DNA from: Mactromeris polynyma
Taxonomy: Eukaryota > Mollusca > Bivalvia > Venerida > Mactridae
Length of the DNA stretch: 64,000 nucleotides
NCBI GenBank assembly: GCA_032209605.1
Contig: JASFXZ010000003.1
Span: 31,026,762 to 31,090,761 of the forward strand
Direction of reading: 5' to 3'
Made by a program: the position numbers and the translations under genes. Under the pieces are notes generated by a model. That model saw only the letters and a program-made list of their open reading frames with translations. It was not told the origin of the DNA and made no database searches. Below, in pieces: positions 1 to 11,097 of this stretch (its first letter is position 1; each line of letters begins with the position of its first letter).

Positions 1-1713
1 GGATAAGTATACGTTTGGATGTACCATTAAACCATGACTAAACTCCCAATGGTGTTTTGTCAGTGGTCGTTCCAAAGTAGTTTTCATATCTTCATTCCAT
101 TTTGTATGTGTGTCTTCTGTCCCGATTGCCCTTGCAATTGTGTACATGTACATGATGTATGTTTGTACATGCCTCCAATCCATCAGCTTGTGGAGTGTCT
201 GTGCACTGTGTATTTACCATTTCCTGCTTGAATGATTGTCTATTGTATACGTACTGAAAATACACCGTGGTATGGGGCGATTGTGAATATGATTTCGTTT
301 ATGAATATAATGTCACTCAGAAACTATACAAAGTTCAGTATTTTGTGTTGCAAAGAACGGTAAATCTAGCATCGGTTTCGGACGAATAATTAATTATAAT
401 GTAATAATGGAACATGTAAAATGACATTGCTTTAATGTTCCGATTTGTTCTCTTACTTCGTTGACAAAGCAACTTGTAATACAAACATATCACATTTGGA
501 TAATCACATTTCGGCTGTTGTTTAGAGGTTATTGTTTTAGAAAGGTAGCGTAGTAAAGTCCTACTGTATAGCAATTTTGTAACATGTTGAGGAAGAGAGG
601 TTCTTGCTTAATTGAGGGCCACTCTGGACAGGTTGCACTGCATATGTGAATATGTCTAAAACAAACTCGTTATTTGCTTGACGTGTTTGCACACCGTTTT
701 TAACATTCTTGTCCAGCTACCTAATCGGTATTATCATATCTACTCATAGTACCGGAAACTGCCTTAGCAATTATTTATGGCTTAACAGCGCTAATCTTAC
801 TTTCATACTATCTGTTACAAAGCCGATTCAACGTGTTTTACTTTGTATGTACAGTAATGTGATTTGAGATTTAAGTGCTGAGTTTAAGTATCGTGTATAA
901 TCCCTGTAATCCGAAGGTCGTGGGTTCGAAACTTACCGGGGATAGACTGTAATTCAAACTTCCCGTATCAAGGGCGTGTACTTGTTGATAGCACAGGAAG
1001 CAGCCATTGAGGGTGAATGGTGTGTGTTGTAAACATATTCACGGTCCATTGAAAATAAATATGTTTAAAACATATATACACATGAGAAGGGACTAAGGTG
1101 GGCACCAGACCCTGTGAATTGTTCTCTAGTGAAGTACCGAATCCCTTAACAGTCTTTAAGTGTTTATTCTGTATAATAGCGACAAGGTCACATTAAGAAC
1201 CTGCCTCTCTACCATGCTTTATTAAGTTGGGTCGGTAGGTGCTGAGTAGGCAAACTTTGTAATTATCACTTCTTGTTAGTAATTTTCAACCAGAAATTTC
1301 AAGAGCAAGACCAACATATTCTTGCCGTCGGCTAAAAAAAGGTTTTGGACACAGCATTTTTGGCCGGGGTAGGTAGTTAAACAGCAAACAAACACTTCTT
1401 TAGTTTTAGCCATGTGTGTATATCACTTCTCATTGGATATCTCTGTAGTCTCGTACCTCAAATAATGACCACGGGTTCGACTCCCGGGTTGGACAGGTTA
1501 TGTTCTTCATTGACATTGAATACGGTCATGTCCTATATATGTGAAGACGTTGTCAGTTGTTTGCGGAAGAGCAAGTTAGTAATGGTTAATAAATTATTCA
1601 ACTGGTTAGGTCAACGGGCCGCCGTATATAACTGTAAATAAGGTTGAAAACGGCGTAAAACCCGATGAAAACAAACAAACAAATCAAATATTGACGACGA
1701 AAGCCTGTTTGAT
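1..1713. repeat. 1.7 kb duplicated segment, copy 1
   Basis: The segment is nearly identical over its whole length to 8705-10418, from 'ggataagtat' to 'ctgtttgatagg', with scattered substitutions and small indels. It contains no convincing gene. Around 905-940 there is a tRNA-like B box (gggttcgaaac), and its last 260 bp are a tRNA-derived SINE. The match begins at base 1, so the true left end may lie outside the window. Beyond 1713 the two copies diverge into different fragments of an MCT-like gene. Confidence 0.9.
1433..1690 (+). mobile_element. tRNA-derived SINE, copy inside duplication 1
   Basis: The head is a degenerate tRNA with an A-box-like stretch at 1438-1450 and a clear B box, ggttcgactcc, at 1474-1484. 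The body ends in 'gttgaaaacggcgtaaaac' followed by a CAAA-type tail (aaacaaacaaacaaa). This layout matches mollusc tRNA-SINEs, and the 3' end recalls the MetaSINE type. A second member of the family lies at 43256-43500. Confidence 0.65.
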
Positions 1714-1774
1714 AGGAGGCATGCATAGTATTTTCTCATTGTCACTCAAGAACGAACAACTGTAAGTTCCAGAC

Positions 1775-1941
1775 TCGTTATAATTTTTCATAATTGTTTG
1801 ACTGTCTTCGCCATTTTAAGATTGTATTTAGTATAAGCATGTTTATGAAACAAACGACACAAGACGCTGCAGCAATGTTGAAAATCAGATTATAGGAGCC
1901 AGATACGTCTGTGATTTATCCGCCAAACGTGCCTCCCAGAA
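1775..1941 (-). pseudogene. MCT-like transporter pseudogene, C-terminal fragment
   Basis: Read on the minus strand, this translates to a diverged copy of the last part of the transporter at 5857-8173. Fragments such as ITDVSGSYN, NMLI and LKWRR match its final transmembrane helix and basic tail. An in-frame TAA sits where the intact gene encodes the tyrosine of GGYVTD. The fragment ends near the 1.7 kb repeat on one side. On the other side it abuts an unrelated reading frame that runs into it in another frame. It is a dead paralogue fragment. Confidence 0.8.
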
Positions 1942-2506
1942 ATAGTAGAAATATTCACAATTATTCCTTCAAGTTCTTCAATTTCTTTTTGATAATCTAC
2001 AGAATCGTACAAAACACGGTCTTTATTGAAATATTTAGTTGAAGACGATGCTCTTGACAATGATCGACTACTTCCGGATTGATATTGGGAGACATCATTT
2101 GCTTCGTTGTCTTGGTACCTTGGTAAACTTGTCATTGATTTCATTTCTCCATTTGACCGGAACCGGAAACCCGGTGGTATTTGCTTTCCATCCGTTGTTT
2201 CTATTCCCTCACAAGTCTCTGTTTCGTCTGTTTTCGTTCTTTCACAGTTATGTACGGAGCCATTTCTCTTATAAGATTTTGTTAATGCATTCTGTTCACG
2301 TCTAAGATCACGAAAGAATTTTGCTTTTTCTTTATCAATACTTTCCCATTCTTGCACTAGTTTTGTCAGTTCTACCGCATTTCGAGAACATTCTAAAAGT
2401 GTTGGATCAAAGTACGCCGGTCCAAGCTTTTCTTTTGCGTCTTGGACTGATTTTCTCGGAGCAAAAATGTCTTTTTTCTTACATTTTGTCTTCGGCGTTA
2501 CCTTAA
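1890..2506 (-). CDS. Hypothetical open reading frame of about 200 codons, family not recognised
   Basis: An open minus-strand frame is rich in K, E, R and S, with a central charged, probably helical segment (around LVQEWESIDKEKAKFF) and a Ser-rich C-terminal part. I do not recognise the family. Its 5' end coincides with the TTAA flank of the element at 2507-3200. If the element and one TTAA are removed, the frame continues upstream to an ATG in good context (acaATGg) with a stop four codons before an earlier in-frame ATG. The frame ends out of phase inside the MCT pseudogene fragment at 1775-1941, so its C-terminus is probably not native. It could be a broken gene, a captured exon or chance. 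Confidence 0.35.
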
Positions 2507-3200
2507 GCCGGGTTTCCATGAAGCCTACTATTTTATCGGCGCCGAAATACGCGCCGAGTACGCGCCGAAAAACTGTTTCCATGAAGCCGAAACCCGACGC
2601 GATTTTCGGATACTACATAGTATGCGTTTTAGTTTTATTGACCTTTTATTTACCTCCAAGACAATGGCCGTTTCCAAGTTAAAAGCAACACTACATTTGC
2701 AAGTTTTCCTTGCCCATTTGGAAGAGCTTGAGGTCGAGGATATGATGCTTGCGCTTCTTTGTTCATTTCTTTTGTAATTTCTTTCCAAATATTTTTAAGG
2801 AGGGAATAGTCTTTATACTCCGACATCGAGGAGTCATACAGACATGGATGACTCCTGACCAGCTCTATGAGCTTCTCATAAACTTGTACACTAAACTTCA
2901 TTTTTCAATTTTGTTGACAGTCGATAGTCACTGTTGTTCGACCCGGAAATCGAGGAAATGACGTAATTGTTCCTATCTACGACACCTCACTACGTCATTT
3001 CGGCGCCTACACGCGGAATAAAATCGCTACCCGAAGCGAATTCTTTCGGCGCCGACAATATTCAGCGCCGAAGAACGCGTCAATGGAAACGTCATCATGC
3101 AATATTGACTGAAGCGAATTATTTTTAATCGGCGCGTGTTCGGCGCCGAATAAAGCCGCGCCGAAAACGCGTATGTTTTCCGCTTCATGGAAACCGGGCT
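2507..3200. mobile_element. DNA transposon with TTAA flanks and inverted termini
   Basis: TTAA is present at 2503-2506 and 3201-3204. The termini are inverted: the left begins gccgggtttccatgaagc, and the reverse complement of the right begins agcccggtttccatgaagc. Subterminal regions carry many GCGCCGA-type repeats on both sides. Inside is a MADF-domain reading frame on the minus strand. Harbinger-type elements encode MADF/Myb-like proteins and duplicate TWA targets, while piggyBac and Kolobok duplicate TTAA, so the superfamily is undecided. No transposase is visible, so the copy is non-autonomous. Confidence 0.75.
2650..2901 (-). CDS. MADF-domain (Myb/SANT-like) DNA-binding protein fragment of a transposon
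   Basis: The 83-codon frame starts at an ATG. Its first 50 residues fit a MADF domain: an initial helix with LIELVRSHPCLYD, then the Y-K-D/W-K-E-I spacing typical of the family. The family mostly binds DNA, and in Harbinger-type elements the Myb-like protein accompanies the transposase. After about residue 50 the expected 'RWKNLRD'-like third helix is absent, and the frame stops soon after. A possible splice donor (ggag|gtaaat) lies just before the stop, so the rest could be spliced or lost. It lies wholly inside the TTAA-flanked element. Confidence 0.6.
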   Translation of the reverse strand: MKFSVQVYEKLIELVRSHPCLYDSSMSEYKDYSLLKNIWKEITKEMNKEAQASYPRPQALPNGQGKLANVVLLLTWKRPLSWR

Positions 3201-3204
3201 TTAA

Positions 3205-4330
3205 CCATTGTAATCATGTGACGCGGCTAGCATCATGATTATTACCAATCGGAACACCTCGGAGATATAAATAATGTATGTATTCCGAGCTCTGCCGGAT
3301 ACCGCCGAGTAGATACGATTGGATTATTACGTTACGTTGTGCTGGCACGAATGACGCAATATCAGGAGAACGTCACGTGTGTTTTCCCTCAAATTTGGTT
3401 TCTGAGTTTGCATTTCTCTCATTTCTCCTACCGCATTTCAACTAATAAGTAATGTGCCGCTATAATAGATTATATCACCATATGTTTGTTATGATGGTAT
3501 AATAATACTTACAATAACCAGTAAGGTCCAAGTTTTATTATCGAGAAATAGTTTCCCTTGTCGATTTTTATGGCGAGTTAGATCAAATATCTCAACACAA
3601 ACGCCTGCCAGATGGGTGTACATTATTTGAAAACAGGAGAATTCTTAATTATTTCAAATTTGCATATATACCTGTACGATAACAAGATTATCGTTTCTAT
3701 CTCACTGGACAAGGGTTGCAAAAAAACATTAATTTACACCTAGTGTAAACCGTTTTTTACGGTCCAGCTGCATCCGGTTTCTACCGTCATTACTTAAATA
3801 TGTGAGCCTGAAAATATTTTTTGGGATAAAAAATCGTACATAAAATCCATTAAATGTACGCTGTATTGTCAGACAATATTCACCTGTCACTCGTGATTAT
3901 TCGTACAAATCTGTAAATTATCGTCGGGGAAGTACCAAAAGCGACTTTCAATATGCATGTATGTAGCTATAAATTATCACATGTCCACTCGAGTCAAACA
4001 CCGGTGTGAAGTTAGAAGATAGTTTATTCAGAAATATTATGCATACTGCCCATAATTTCACATAAACAATGCAAATATATATACAAAAATAACGAAATAT
4101 TATACATTGGTCAATGGTCATTTGACATGCAATAGTATGATTGATGAACATAATATAAATCTTAATAAAGTACTCATTACATTTTCATTGATATAATGTG
4201 AAAAATAATAAAATAGCGAGGAAAAATTAAATTGAATTACTTATTTCTAATACAAACAACTCATTTCTGTGCTTAAAAGCTTTATGGAAAAACAATGACA
4301 GATTTTTAACAACAGTCTTATTTTCTGAGC
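3205..4330. other. Non-coding stretch
   Basis: I see no gene, tRNA or clear repeat here; the sequence is AT-rich with only short frames. Confidence 0.5.
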
Positions 4331-4337
4331 TTAATAG

Positions 4338-4570
4338 TCAACACATTTTGGTATATTGTATTTTTTTCTGTAATACTGTTTTATATATTGTTTACCAATT
4401 TCATGGTACAAAGGACATTCAAACAAAAAATGAAATTCATCTTCTATTACATTGCATAACTGGCATTTTCTATCTTGAAGTGGTATTTTGTTGGTTAGTG
4501 CCATCGTCCAGCTTCGATTTCTAATCTATGCGAAGATACTCTAAAACGTGTAAGTGATTTTCGAAATTTT
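4338..4570 (-). mobile_element. Non-LTR retrotransposon fragment, C-terminus of reverse transcriptase ORF
   Basis: Minus-strand translation gives TRFRVSSHRLEIEAGRW in one frame, followed, one frame over, by KIPLQDRKCQLCN and EDEFHFLFECPLY before a TAA. This is the characteristic tail of LINE-type polyproteins: an 'R-x-HRLEIE-x-GRW' segment, then a CxxC...HxxxxC zinc-binding motif. The frameshift between the halves and the lack of upstream RT show a 5'-truncated, dead copy. Confidence 0.7.
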
Positions 4571-4580
4571 CAAAGAAGTC

Positions 4581-4814
4581 ATAGCAGTAACAGCAGTATT
4601 ACTATTATTACTGCCAGCCCTCTCACTCATACCCCTCTTATTGTTTGAGGTATCAACAATAAATCTCAATCTGCCCATTCTCTTACTGCTATCATTATCA
4701 TCTGCATATAAGTATGCTTATTACTGCTGTTATCGTTGATTTAGAGAATTAATAGCAGTACTACTACTGCCTAGTCCAGCAGTACCTGCAGTATTACTGC
4801 TGTTACTGCTATTA
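4581..4814. mobile_element. Small inverted-repeat element (MITE-like)
   Basis: The left end is atagcagtaacagcagtatt and the right end contains agtattactgctgttactgc, its near-perfect inverse. The interior holds further tact/agta runs. There is no coding potential. Confidence 0.5.
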
Positions 4815-5102
4815 ATACTAATTTCACACAGATGTGCACGAAGAAAGTAGCCAAGATTGATGGGAGCCATTTAAATGTTGTATATAATGATAACTGGCCC
4901 GATCTATGTTTGTTTATGAATGTCTACTTGGATATTGACGGTATTTCTTTTCTTTTACACTTCTATTCAGCCACTACATACCGCTGATTTCGAATATTCG
5001 TTGATATTTCACAGATTCATCTAAAACTTTGCAGGAACTTTGACTGTAGGCTGTTGTGTTGTGGATATTACATGAAGGATGACAAGAGCGCCAAACTGTC
5101 AC

Positions 5103-5832
5103 AAAATACGCCCGTCATAAGTCAGAGCTCAGAGTTAAAACAAGACAGATTTTAGGTAATTTCTAAAATCACATATGACTGGTTATCAAACTTGGTCGAG
5201 ATATTATGCCCAAAAACATTTTACCTAGTTAGGTGAAGATCAGATGAAAACTGTTTGACTTAGAGAGCGGACAAGGCTAATTTGGCCAATTTTGGATAAT
5301 TCAAGGGCCATAATTCAGACGTGCCTGGGGCGATGTGGCTGGTTATAGAACTTGGCCGTGATATTATGCCCACAAACATTTTCACCAAGGTTGATAAAGA
5401 TCGGATGAAACTTCTTTGACTTAGAGAGCGGAAACGGCTAATTTGGCCAATTTTGGATAATTCAAGGGCCATAATTCAGAAGTGCCTGTGGCGATGTGGC
5501 TGGTTATAGAACTTGGCCGAGATATTATGCCCACAAACATTTTCACCAAGGTTGGTAAAGATCGGATGAAAACTCTTTGACTTAGAGATCGGAAACGGCT
5601 AATTTGGCAAATGTTGGATAATTCAAGGGCCATAATTCAGAAGTGACTGGGGCAATGTGGCTGGTTATAGAACTTGGCCGAGATATTATGCCCACAAACA
5701 TTTTCAGCAAGGTTGGTAAAGATCGGATGAAAACTCTTTGACTTAGAGAGCGGAAACCATGTGGACGCCGGCCGCCCGCCCGCCGCGGGTGTTCTCATAA
5801 TACGTCCCGTTTTTCAAACGGGCGTATAAAAA
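5103..5832. mobile_element. Inverted-terminal element with internal 161-bp tandem repeats
   Basis: The left end is aaaatacgcccgt and the right end acgggcgtataaaaa, inverted relative to each other. The interior has tandem units of 160-161 bp marked by 'gacttagaga' at 5258, 5418, 5579 and 5740. The right end also carries a GC-rich stretch (ccggccgcccgcccgcc). A shorter copy in the opposite orientation lies at 20771-21116. The short frames it contains are repeat translations. Confidence 0.7.
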
Positions 5833-5856
5833 TGATATACTGATAAGCAGTTGGAG

Positions 5857-8173
5857 TTAGAGTTTTTCATAACCTTTTGATCGTTTCCGCCATTTTAGAA
5901 TCGCAATTATTATCAGCATGTTGGTGACACAGACGACAGTAGATCCGGCGGCAATGTAGAATATCGCATTATACGAACCTGATATATCTGTGACGTATCC
6001 CCCAAACACACCACCTAGCACATTACCTACGCCGCTTACTAAATTTGTAATCGCCATTGTTTGCGTAAATAAATCAGATCCACGAAGCTCTAGTTGCAGA
6101 CTAGGCAAACAAGCGAATAGTACCCCAACTGCATAGCCCCTTACAACCATACTTAAAGCCATTCCCCAAAATACTGGTGACGTCACGATTGCGGCATGAC
6201 CTATACCCCACAATACGTAGGCATAAGTTATATGTATCTCGGGTCGTGTCTTAGGAAACATTTTGAACATTATTGATGATATAATTCTTGCTACAAGACC
6301 AAATATACCATTTAATGACAGAAGTAATGCCCCAGAATCAACTCCAAATCCTTTAACAACAGCAAGATCTGCCGCAAACCACGGTTCAACTGGTCCAAAC
6401 AAAATGGTGATAAACAGAGTCGGGAGAAAGACCATGAAAGCCCTATCAGACAGGATGTTTCGTAAAGACGATTGAGAAGATTTTGTGACGCTTGTGTTGG
6501 GCTTATGATAATACTCTTTGCTCGTGTAGATGATAAGCCCGCACGGTACACAGTTAAACACAAACATGGAACTCAGTATGAGTATAGTCCCATTCCAGTT
6601 ATATTGTTGAATTAAAGCACTTGTTACATATGGTATAAATGTCTGTCCCAGGGACGCACCAACAGTGAGAACACTCAAAGCTATTCTCCTATTGTCTACG
6701 AAGAACCAGCTGACCACTGTGTATGCACTTAATATATCAACACTAGCGCACAGTCCCGGTACGATGCCCATAAGGACGATCACTGTTCCTATATTGGGTG
6801 AAAGGCTAGCACTGGCCATTGAAAGAAACCCAATTGTGCTTGCGATCATCATACAAAGACCAACATCGTACTTCATAATCAACCGTGACATCAAAACTCC
6901 ACCACCTGAAAACAATTTGAACGTAAAGATTTGTTGTGCAACACAAAAAAATGCCGAGATGTAACGATTGCTGGTCACTCGAGATCCAAAATGGATTTCT
7001 GTAAATTCACCGAAATTCAGTGGATTTCGGTAAGATAACGTACCCCTTATTGAACCAATCCGCGTAAAGGTTACAAACGTTGTTCGGTTGAAGAGAAAAA
7101 ACACTGATATGCAAATAGCAAAACCATGTTAGTACGGCTGTGCCGAAAAATGTTCTGCATAGTCGTGAAAGTTAAAGAAATAGTCTTGTTAAACAGCAAC
7201 ATGACTTTTCACAAGATCAGTAATAGATACAGGTGCGTCTAATGCGGTTTCCAATTAATCCATACAACTATATATAACACGTACGTATTTATAATCAGAT
7301 AGGAACCACGTGTATTAATTTTGCTGCTGGTTGTGCGTGTCTGGAATTTTCGAACTTGACAAACCTTAAAATGTTTGTTTGGTATTACCCGTACTGTTCC
7401 TGAAATAGTCACCACTTTAACAAATTATGTTGGAGGCTTCATATTACATGTATTAGGTAAAACCTAAATGGCCATAACAAGAAATAGAAATGTAATTACC
7501 TACCTAAAGTTTGCTGGGTAGCCTTATACCAAAGGAATACATTTTTAATAACGGCCTGCCAAGGAAGTGTTATTGAGTTTTTTTAACATTGCAATTGGAA
7601 ATTCTAATTAAGCAAAAGTTACCTAAATTATTGCGAGAGTTGATGCTGCAGTTATTAGGACAACTGTGCATCTGTCGAATATCTCTTAGATCTATTAAAG
7701 TCGAACATTCATCAAAAAATGAAACAATTTGATCATTTCGGAACAACTCCAGCATAAAAAGTTAATTTCAATCCTATGTTATAAATAACAATGATTTGTC
7801 ATACCAAAGCGATTACGAATTAAAGCAAATCAAATTTACCCAGAGAGCATCCAAAGAAACTACTCAATACCAAAGCGGTGACTGCACGTGGACTTCTAAA
7901 TACTTCTATCAATTCAACGAAAATGATGCCATACGCCACAGTCAATCCAGCTATCGCCAGTTGTATGAAAAAACAAGCAAACATGACAAGAACACTTCTC
8001 GTCCGTGATGGAATCTTCCCAGTACTTGGAGATATGTTGTTTGGTACATCAACAGAGTCTGAAAACTCTAACGAACTTGAAGTATGTGATGTTGTTTCAC
8101 CATTCGACAATATCCTTGCTTTCTCTTCATCCTTTTCAAATCCATGGTAGCTGTATGATTCCTTGTCAAACAT
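5857..8173 (-). CDS. Monocarboxylate-transporter-like MFS protein (SLC16-like)
   Basis: There are two coding exons on the minus strand, 8173-7840 and 6905-5857, joined by a GT-AG intron with phase 1 (ctctgg|gtaaat ... ttttcag|gtggtgg). The model is 460 aa, a normal length for a 12-helix SLC16-type carrier. Exon 1 encodes a cytosolic Ser/Glu-rich N-terminus and TM1 (ACFFIQLAIAGLTVAYG). Exon 2 has the remaining helices, a mid-protein cytosolic loop and a basic C-terminus. MCT-like landmarks include YGIIFVELIEVF after TM1 and NRRIALSVLTVGASLG in the TM4-5 region. The MCT signature before TM1 ([DE]G[GS][WF][GA]W) is absent; the sequence there is PSRTRSVLV. Substrate is unknown. Upstream of 6905 exon 2 stays open to 7104, but that part is intronic because it reappears in a non-coding relic at 19225-19497. 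Confidence 0.85.
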
Positions 8174-8704
8174 TTTGTGATCATTCTATAATTAACAAAT
8201 ATTTCCTTATTAACAACCGACATAAACATCACTAAATGTTTAACAAACCGCCCTTAACTAATGTGTGTGTACTTTTTGTCGACATTAACGATACCATATA
8301 AGCGTATTGGTGTACTTGAATACATGATTTAGCACCTGGTCACAAATGAGAAGAGGGATCGTGATATAGCGTAATTATTAAATTATTTAATAATTGTGAG
8401 GTCGTTTTGAATAACATTGTTTTGTTGGACTATGGCAAACAGTGTGTAGATGATTGCGATCCCTCCCAAACCCGGAAACGGATGGAATGTTCCTGGTGTT
8501 TATATTTTTCATTTCTGGTCGTACGCTTAACAGCGTCTCTTGAATTGTTCTCGCTTCTGATAAGTCATCGAGTACATATCTGACTGGCTGCGCGAGTCTT
8601 CTGTCTTATATATCTATGTTTCCTGTGTTCGCCGTCTCCTTCGTTGGTGAATTGTACAGCGGGTATGTTCTTATTAACGCTAATAGTTTTAGTAGGGTAA
8701 CTAT
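8174..8704. other. Upstream region of the transporter gene
   Basis: This AT-rich non-coding stretch lies between the transporter start codon and the second copy of the 1.7 kb repeat. It should contain the minus-strand promoter, but I could not identify a specific element. Confidence 0.4.
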
Positions 8705-10418
8705 AGGATAAGTATAAGGTTGGAAGCACCATTAATCCATGACTAAACTCCCAATGGTGTTTGTCAGTGGTCGTTCCAAAGAAGTTTTCATATCTTCATT
8801 CCATAATTTGTATTTGTGTCTTCTGTCCCGTTTGCCCTTGCAATTGTGTACATGATGTATATGTGTACATGTCTCCCGTCCATCAGCTTGTGGAGTGTCT
8901 GTGTACTTTGTATGTAACAATTCCTGCTTGAATAATTGTCTATTTTATACGTACTGAAAATACACTGTGTTATTGGGCGATGGTGAATATGATTTCGTAT
9001 ATGAATTTAATGTCACTCAGAAACTATACAAAGTTCAGTGTTTTGTGTTGCAAAGAACGGTTAATCTAGCATCGGTTTCGGACGAACAATTAATTATAAT
9101 GTAATAATGGAACATGTAAAATGACATTGCTTTAATATTCCGATTTGTTCTCTTACTTCGTTGACAAAGCAACTTGTAATACAAACATATCACATTTGGA
9201 TAATCACATTTCGGCTGTTGTTTAGAGGTTATTGTTTTAGAAAGGTAGCGTAGTAAAGTCCTACTATATAGCAATTTTGTAACATGTTGAGGAAGTGAGG
9301 TTCTTGCTTAATTGAGGGCCACTCTGGACAGGTTGCACTGTATATGTGAATATGTCTAACACAAAATCGATGTTTACTTGCAAAACTTGTTTGCACACCG
9401 TTTTTAACATTCTTGTCCAGCTACCTAATCGGTATTATAATATCTACTCATAGTACGGGAAACTGCCTTAGCAGTTATTTATGGCTTAACAGCGCTAATC
9501 TTACTTTCATACTATCTGTTACAAAGCCGATTCAACGTGTTTTACTTTGTATGTACAGTAATGTGATTTGAGATTTGAGTGCTGAGTTTAAGTATCCTGT
9601 ATAATCCCAGTAATCCGAAGGTCGTGGGTTCGAAACTTACCGGGGAGACATTGTAATTCAAACTTCCCGTATCAAGGGCGTGCACTTGTTGATAGCACAG
9701 GAAGCAGCCATTGAGAGTGAATGGTGTGTGTTGTAAACATATTCACGGTCCATTGAAAATAAATATGTTTAAAACATATATACACATGAGAAGGGACTAA
9801 GGTGGGCACCAGACCCTGTGGATTGTTCTCTAGTGAAGTACCGAATCCCTTAACAGTCTTTAAGTTTTTATTCTGTAAAATAGCCACAAGGTCACATTAA
9901 AACCCTGCCTCTCTACCATGCTTTATTAAGTTGGGTCGGTAGGTGCTGAGTAGGCAAATCTTTGTAATTATCACTTCTTGTTAGTACTTTTCAACCAGAA
10001 ATTTCAAGAGCAAGACCAAAATATTCTTGCCGTCGGCTAAAAAAAGGTTTTGGACACAGCATTTTTGGCCGGGGTAGGTAGTTAAACAGCAAACAAACAC
10101 TTCTTTAGTTTTAGCCATGTGCGTATATCACTTCTCATTGGATAGCTCTGTAGTCTCGTACCTCAAATAATGACCACGGGTTCGACTCCCGGTTGGACAG
10201 GTTTTGTTCTTCAGTGACATTGAATACGGTCATGTCCTATATATGTGAAGACGTTGTCAGTTGTTTGCGGAAGAGCAAGTTAGTAATAGTTGATAAATTA
10301 TTCAACTGGTTAGGTCAACGTGCCGCCGTATATGACTGTAAATAAGGTTGAAAACGGCGTAAAACCCGATGAAAACAAACAAACAAATCAAATACTGACA
10401 ACGAAAGCCTGTTTGATA
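8705..10418. repeat. 1.7 kb duplicated segment, copy 2
   Basis: This is the second copy of 1-1713, in the same orientation and highly similar. Its right end meets an MCT-like pseudogene fragment exactly at 10418/10419. It contains the same terminal SINE. Confidence 0.9.
10139..10395 (+). mobile_element. tRNA-derived SINE, copy inside duplication 2
   Basis: It matches the SINE at 1433-1690, with B box ggttcgactcc and an aaacaaacaaacaaa tail. It was duplicated together with the 1.7 kb segment rather than inserted independently. Confidence 0.65.
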
Positions 10419-10540
10419 GGTCAGCACCACGGAGTTCTAATCTCAAGTTGGGTGCACATGCATATAAATTACCAGCAAAATAACCTCTGAGTATTATTCT
10501 TAAAATCATACCCCAGTATACTGGTGAAATCACAATTGTA
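10419..10540 (-). pseudogene. MCT-like transporter pseudogene, internal exon-2 fragment
   Basis: Minus-strand translation gives ISPVYWGM, RGYFAGNLYAC and LELRGADL. These align with TSPVFWGM, RGYAVGVLFAC and LELRGSDL of the intact transporter (about residues 340-385). The similarity stops abruptly at the edge of the 1.7 kb repeat. It probably belongs to the same dead copy as 11098-11437. Confidence 0.8.
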
Positions 10541-10975
10541 AAATGTCATAAAACTTTACAGGAATGTTTATCAGTCTATCTAGTATTGCATCAGGGGGTT
10601 CATGTTGGTTGTGTCCAGTAAGTGCAGAGTTATGGCCCTTGACTTAGTTAAAACATAGCCTACAGAGTATGCAATCTTGTGTCACTTATATCTCCAAAAA
10701 TATATGAGCCAGAGTCATAAGACTTTACAGGAATGTTCACCAACCTGTATAGTTATGCACCGGGGTTTCACGTATGGTTACGCCCAGTAAGTGCAAAGTT
10801 ATGGCCCTTGACTTATCACCATAATCAGTACAGTTGTTCACTTGGTAATTTTGATATCCATTCACAAACTATGAGCAGAATAATAGCATTTGCTTTTGTG
10901 ACAAAAGCTGCAAGTGGGGGCATCTGTGTCCTATGGACGCATTCTAGTTTATTTTAAGGTTGCTTTCGTAGTAAA
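10541..10975. repeat. Degenerate two-unit tandem repeat
   Basis: Two units of about 169 bp share 'ttatggcccttgactta' at 10630 and 10799 together with flanking 'ccagtaagtgca'. This repeat type is common in mollusc genomes. It occupies what would be the intron of the transporter pseudogene. Confidence 0.5.
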
Positions 10976-11097
10976 ATGTACAGCTACATTAGTGCACGTT
11001 TTATTCGTGAATGTGTATTAATATAAAACGTATCCATCATAGAACTTGCGTTTTGTTTTTATGGTAGCACTTAAAAGTGTAGCGTATATATTTACCT

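Noticed and set aside
1430..1500. A genuine tRNA gene
   Set aside because: The B box is good but the acceptor and anticodon stems do not pair, and the sequence continues into a SINE body. The same holds for 43256-43312 and 21402-21470.
5260..5633. Two similar 70-codon minus frames
   Set aside because: They are translations of the 161-bp tandem units and repeat the same words.
6906..7104. N-terminal extension of the transporter exon-2 frame
   Set aside because: The frame is open by chance. A good acceptor (ttttcag|gt) lies at 6906/6905, joining it to exon 1 restores TM2, and the extension sequence recurs in a non-coding relic at 19225-19497.
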